This document shows, piece by piece, positions 58,847 to 64,000 of a stretch of DNA of 64,000 nucleotides. How positions within the stretch are numbered: position 1 is the stretch's first letter; every line of letters starts with the position of its first letter. The notes beneath the pieces were generated by a model that saw only the letters and a list, made by a program, of their open reading frames with translations, had not been told where the DNA came from and searched no databases. The translations under genes and the position numbers were made by a program. This DNA comes from Mesorhizobium sp. (GTDB lineage: Bacteria; Pseudomonadota; Alphaproteobacteria; Rhizobiales; Rhizobiaceae): contig SAJS01000003.1 in NCBI GenBank assembly GCA_004017535.1, positions 1 to 64,000 of the forward strand. Reading direction: 5' to 3'.

Positions 58847-59263
58847 GGATTTGGACTAGCCGAGCGGGTGATTCGCGGCAAGCGCCGCGTGAACATAGGC
58901 GCTTTGGTCGCGGCTACGAAACGCACAACCGGCGATGTGAAGGGCTTCACGGAAGCGCCCGGGAGGCGGCTGCAATTTGCCACCGATCTGCAACAGGCCG
59001 CGGCGGCACTACGACACCGGCCAACATCTACTCGTTACACGCGGCCTCTATCTGGCATGCAACGCTCTGGCGGAGGAAAGCCGCGATCTTCATGACAAAT
59101 TCACCGCATCAGACAATGGCTGCCGGCCGGCGTTTGCTTTTCGTCGCCATTTTCGACACATGTGCCGGAAAATGCCTTCTTCCCGTCCCGTTCGTCACGG
59201 AATGGTGATGGAGCAGGTTTCAGAACAATTTTCATCATAGCCAATCAGGACAGGGAACTCGCC
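58847..59263. other. 417-base spacer upstream of parC and the next plus-strand gene
   Basis: Contains the parC promoter side and the promoter of the secreted protein. An 87-codon plus-strand frame in it has no family resemblance. No strong hairpin or repeat is seen. Confidence 0.5.
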
Positions 59264-60454
59264 ATGACAATCCAACGCTCAATGATAAAGAAACTGGCTT
59301 TTTCGACCTTTCTGCTGACGCTGCCTCTCAATGCGGCCTTCGCCGCCGATCCGGCGGTGGCCGAGCACATCAAGGCAGCCCTTGCCGCCCAGGGCGTCGA
59401 GATTTCCTGGACCAGTGTCTCGGGCGACGATTCGAACGCCGTGCTGCAGGGTGTTTCCATCAAGCCGGCAGCCGAGAAGGAAGCGCTGCCGATCGGCGAC
59501 GTGAAGCTGGAAGGTGTCACCGAGGCCAATGGCGGCTATGCGATCGCCACCGTCTCGACCTCGCCCTTCGAACACAGCAAGGACGGCGTGACGCTCGACC
59601 TTAGCCCGGTGGTCATCCACGACATGAAAGTCCCTGCCGAAGGCAGCACCGATCCGCTCGGCTCGCTGATGATGTACAAGTCGGCGGAACTCTCCAACAT
59701 GACGGTCAAGGTCGGCGACAAGACGGCCTTCGCGATGGACGGGCTTGCCGTCCAGATCACCCCGCCGGCAGACGGCAAGGCGATGGACTTCACCGCCAAC
59801 ACCGAAAAATTCACCGCCGATCTGTCGCTGATCGACGACCCCAAGTCGAAGGAAGCGATCGAGGCGCTCGGTTACCAGAGCATCTCGGGCAACATTGCCA
59901 TGGCCGGCACATGGCAGCCGAGCGACGGCAAGATGGAGCTGTCGAAATATGACATCTCGGTCGAGAATGCCGGCACGCTCGGTATGACCTTCAACCTCGG
60001 CGGCTACACGGTCGATTTCATCAAGTCGATGCAGGCTATGCAGAAGCAGCTCGCCTCGCAGCCGGAAGGCGCCGACAATTCCGCGCAAGGCATGGCCATG
60101 CTCGGCCTCATGCAGCAGCTTTCCTTCAACGGCGCATCGGTGCGCTTCGAGGACGATTCGCTCACCGGCAAGGTGCTCGACTATGTCGGCAAGCAGCAGG
60201 GTATGTCGGCCAAGGACGTCGCCAACCAGGCCAAGGCGATCGTGCCGTTCGGCATGGCGCAGCTCAACAATCCCGAGCTGACGGCGGAAGTCTCGTCGGC
60301 GGTCAACACCTTCCTCGACGATCCGAAGAGCCTGGAAATCTCGGCCGAGCCGCCATCGTCGGTGCCGTTCGCGCTGATCATGGCCGGCGCCATGTCCAAC
60401 CCGCTCGATCTGCCCAAGACGCTCGGCGTCAAGGTCAAGGCGAACCAGGACTGA
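59264..60454 (+). CDS. Periplasmic protein of unknown function (396 aa)
   Basis: Exported protein: MTIQRSMIKKLAFSTFLLTL with cleavage after NAAFA. The mature part is mixed alpha/beta with a repeated stretch pattern: VEISWTSVSGDDSNAVLQGV, GDVKLEGVTEANGGYAIATV, FEHSKDGVTLDLSPVVIHDM. This resembles the large periplasmic lipid-carrier-like proteins of Rhizobiales without a clear name. Terminator follows. MIKKLAF at 59282 is a second possible start. Function unknown. Confidence 0.75.
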   Translation: MTIQRSMIKKLAFSTFLLTLPLNAAFAADPAVAEHIKAALAAQGVEISWTSVSGDDSNAVLQGVSIKPAAEKEALPIGDVKLEGVTEANGGYAIATVSTSPFEHSKDGVTLDLSPVVIHDMKVPAEGSTDPLGSLMMYKSAELSNMTVKVGDKTAFAMDGLAVQITPPADGKAMDFTANTEKFTADLSLIDDPKSKEAIEALGYQSISGNIAMAGTWQPSDGKMELSKYDISVENAGTLGMTFNLGGYTVDFIKSMQAMQKQLASQPEGADNSAQGMAMLGLMQQLSFNGASVRFEDDSLTGKVLDYVGKQQGMSAKDVANQAKAIVPFGMAQLNNPELTAEVSSAVNTFLDDPKSLEISAEPPSSVPFALIMAGAMSNPLDLPKTLGVKVKANQD

Positions 60455-60474
60455 TCGAACATCAGCTCCAAACG

Positions 60475-60503
60475 AAAGCCCGGCAGTGATGCCGGGCTTT
60501 TTT
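60475..60503 (+). terminator. Rho-independent terminator
   Basis: AAAGCCCGGC, a GTGAT-type loop, GCCGGGCTTTTTT: 20 bases past the stop at 60454. Confidence 0.9.
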
Positions 60504-60548
60504 GTCGGGCCGATTTCTTAAGAAGAAAGAAAGGCTTGGCTAGGAGTC

Positions 60549-62345
<1,797 letters not shown>

Positions 62346-62453
62346 GGGTAAAGTCCGGAAATTGCGGGCACCAGCCCGGCTCGAAAATTGGCGCGAAAAG
62401 CGCATGAGAGGCCGGCTTTGTCAAGGCAAGCGGTCACACAGGCGCGCTTCTGC

Positions 62454-63212
62454 TCAGGCAAAGTGGATTTGCGCGCCCTGGCTTTGGAAATCGGCGAGCG
62501 TGGCGGCAGGCGCGGTCTTCCCCACCACGAGATGGCGGATCGCATCGGCGCCGGCGACACGATACGGCGCAGCCGTCGCAAGCTTGTCGTTGGTGACGGC
62601 AATGACGATGCCGGCGCTGTTTTTCGCCATGGCGCGTTTCACCTCAGCTTCGGCCGAATCGAAGGCGGTGACCCCGCGCGTGGCATGCAGACCGCAGGAG
62701 CCCAAAAAGAACAGATCGGCGCCAAGCTGGGCCACGGCGGCCAGCGTATCGGCGCCCACGCAGGTGCCGAGATCGGGAACATAGCGGCCACCGAGCACGA
62801 TCAGTTCGACCAGAGGACGATCGACCAGCGCCGAGGCGACCCCCAGCGAATTGGTGGCAATGGTCAGTTCCATATCGCGCGGGATTGCCCTGGCGATGGC
62901 TTCATTGGTCGTGCCGCCATCGATGAACAGGGACTGCCTCGCCACGAGCAGCCCCACTGCCGCTTTCGCCAGGCGCGTCTTTTCCTCGACCGCATGCCCG
63001 CTGCGCTGGCTGAGCGTCGCGGCGGCAAACGGCGCCGAGGCGACCGCGCCGCCATAGACGCGGCGCAGCTGCCCGGCCTTAGCGAGCTCCCTGAGATCGC
63101 GCCGCACGGTGTCTTCCGAGACACCGAAGCGGCTGGCGAGTTCTCCGGCCAGCACCTTTCCGTCCGCCGCAAGCTGATCGCGAATGAGTTGGTGGCGTTC
63201 TTCGGTGAGCAT
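62454..63212 (-). CDS. DeoR-family transcriptional regulator
   Basis: A 252-residue repressor: helix-turn-helix TEERHQLIRDQLAADGKVLA, GELASRFGVSEDTVRRDLRE, LAKAGQLRRVYGGAVA, then the DeoRC sugar-phosphate-binding domain (SLFIDGGTTNEAIARAIPRD; LGSCGLHATRGVTAFDSAEA). Divergent from an MFS gene; an inverted repeat lies between them. Effector likely a sugar phosphate. Confidence 0.9.
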   Translation of the reverse strand: MLTEERHQLIRDQLAADGKVLAGELASRFGVSEDTVRRDLRELAKAGQLRRVYGGAVASAPFAAATLSQRSGHAVEEKTRLAKAAVGLLVARQSLFIDGGTTNEAIARAIPRDMELTIATNSLGVASALVDRPLVELIVLGGRYVPDLGTCVGADTLAAVAQLGADLFFLGSCGLHATRGVTAFDSAEAEVKRAMAKNSAGIVIAVTNDKLATAAPYRVAGADAIRHLVVGKTAPAATLADFQSQGAQIHFA

Positions 63213-63240
63213 GCACGATCCTATTTATTTGTGCACGTTA

Positions 63241-63265
63241 TTGCATGTTTTGCCTGTTCATGCAA
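63241..63265. promoter_or_regulatory. Inverted repeat between deoR-type and MFS genes
   Basis: TTGCATG, 11 bases, CATGCAA. A related GTGCAC lies at 63231. Both fall in the divergent promoter region and are candidate DeoR-type operator elements. Confidence 0.5.
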
Positions 63266-63321
63266 GAAACAGAGTCGTGAGCGGGTCCAGGAGTTCGCCC
63301 GCCGTATCTCCCTGTTGTTGG

Positions 63322-64000
63322 ATGCCCGCGATGACCCTTGGCCTGAAACTCGCTCCGCAGCACCGCGTCTATGCGGGTTTTGCGATCTATTCCTTTGCCA
63401 TGGGGAACATCTTCCCGCGCCTGCCCGACATCAAGCGAGCCATGCGGATCGAGGATGGCACGCTCGGGCTCGCCCTGATCGGCACGCCGATCGGTACGCT
63501 GATCGCGCTGACGCTGGCGACGCCGGTCCTGGAGCGTGTAGGCTTTCGCCGCGCGCTGCTTTGGCTGGTGCCGTTGCTTGGCCTGGCATATGCGATAGCG
63601 GTGCACGCGCATGGCCCGGCGTCCCTGTTCCTGATGCTGCTTCCGGTCGGGCTGATGATCGGCAGCATCGAGATCATCTTGAATGTCGAGGCCGACAGGA
63701 CCGAGTTCCTGCTCAAGCGCCGCATCATGAACCGGGCACATTCCTTCTGGAGCATCGGCTTCTTCGGCGCCGGCCTGTTCGGCGGTGCGCTGGCGCATCT
63801 CGGCCTGTCGCCGCAACTGCATCTGGCGCTGGTGGTGCCGATGGTGGCGGTTGCGATGGCGCTGTTCCTCGGCGGCTTCGAGCCGGCGCCGGCGCGGTTC
63901 GCCGCGACCAGCGACGAAGCGCCGATATTCGCGCGCCCCACGCTGCCGATCCTCATCCTCGTCGCGGTGACGCTGTCGGCCATGCTGATGGAAGGCGCCA
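63322..64000 (+). CDS. MFS transporter, 3' end beyond the window
   Basis: At least 226 residues, the first six or seven helices of an MFS protein (LGLALIGTPIGTLIALTLAT; RRIMNRAHSFWSIGFFGAGL). Two Met codons (63322, 63331) can start it. Likely controlled by the divergent DeoR protein; substrate unknown. The part seen has no clear subfamily mark. Confidence 0.82.
   Translation, partial: MPAMTLGLKLAPQHRVYAGFAIYSFAMGNIFPRLPDIKRAMRIEDGTLGLALIGTPIGTLIALTLATPVLERVGFRRALLWLVPLLGLAYAIAVHAHGPASLFLMLLPVGLMIGSIEIILNVEADRTEFLLKRRIMNRAHSFWSIGFFGAGLFGGALAHLGLSPQLHLALVVPMVAVAMALFLGGFEPAPARFAATSDEAPIFARPTLPILILVAVTLSAMLMEGA

Overview
The window is a dense, high-GC stretch of ordinary chromosome from an alphaproteobacterium of the order Rhizobiales, most likely Mesorhizobium or a close relative. 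The evidence is gene content and order typical of that group: DUF177-plsX-fabH-ihfA-merR, glyA-nrdR-ribD-ribE-ribH-nusB, a Mg-type hemB, an ldtP/ldtR pair and an hppA proton pyrophosphatase. Short palindromic repeats and EcfG-type stress promoters point the same way. No rRNA, tRNA, CRISPR array, phage or insertion sequence was recognised.

1-5.4 kb: a minus-strand operon of a DXR-like/SAF oxidoreductase followed by E1-alpha, E1-beta and E2 of a 2-oxoacid (or acetoin) dehydrogenase. E2 runs off the left edge and carries a palindromic repeat read in frame in its linker. A YbaK-type tRNA-editing protein and a small Xre regulator follow. 5.7-8.7 kb: small secreted proteins, one very histidine-rich, a TupA-like ATP-grasp protein, and a membrane-anchored YqjD-like protein behind a consensus EcfG promoter. 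8.7-13.8 kb: the lipid-synthesis and nucleoid cluster, with a divergent BamE-like lipoprotein. 13.9-15.4 kb: a cupin-like sugar epimerase and a GT2 glycosyltransferase. 15.5-17.7 kb: hppA.

18-22.2 kb: a hicBA pair with a frameshifted toxin, then a complete OsmF/YehZYXW-type osmoprotectant ABC transporter. 23-30.4 kb: the riboflavin cluster with nrdR, nusB and glyA, interrupted by a ParE/RelE-type toxin-antitoxin pair and an IalB-like secreted protein. 30.5-38.4 kb: a CPA1 antiporter, an L,D-transpeptidase with its LdtR-like MarR regulator nearby, a 3-hydroxyisobutyryl-CoA hydrolase-like enzyme and a DUF2066 protein.

38.7-52.6 kb: hemB, then a run of mainly accessory genes: DHFR-like reductase, PPK2, aldo/keto reductase, GT90 glycosyltransferase, a GntR/MFS divergent pair sharing a palindromic operator, OpgC, sthA and a decayed ICMT-like gene. 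Inside this run is the most unusual item in the window: two tandem paralogous microproteins (45 and 47 aa, both opening MHP...LF-DIYRN-WGI) next to a LacI-family regulator. Three identical 14-bp palindromic sites precede the three genes. 52.6-64 kb: conserved functions again: RDD protein, Bpt N-end-rule leucyltransferase, EamA and AI-2E family transporters, parC, a periplasmic protein, aspS, and a DeoR regulator divergent from an MFS gene cut by the right edge.

The exact boundaries of the repeats, all operator assignments, and the substrates of transporters and glycosyltransferases are inference from the sequence alone.
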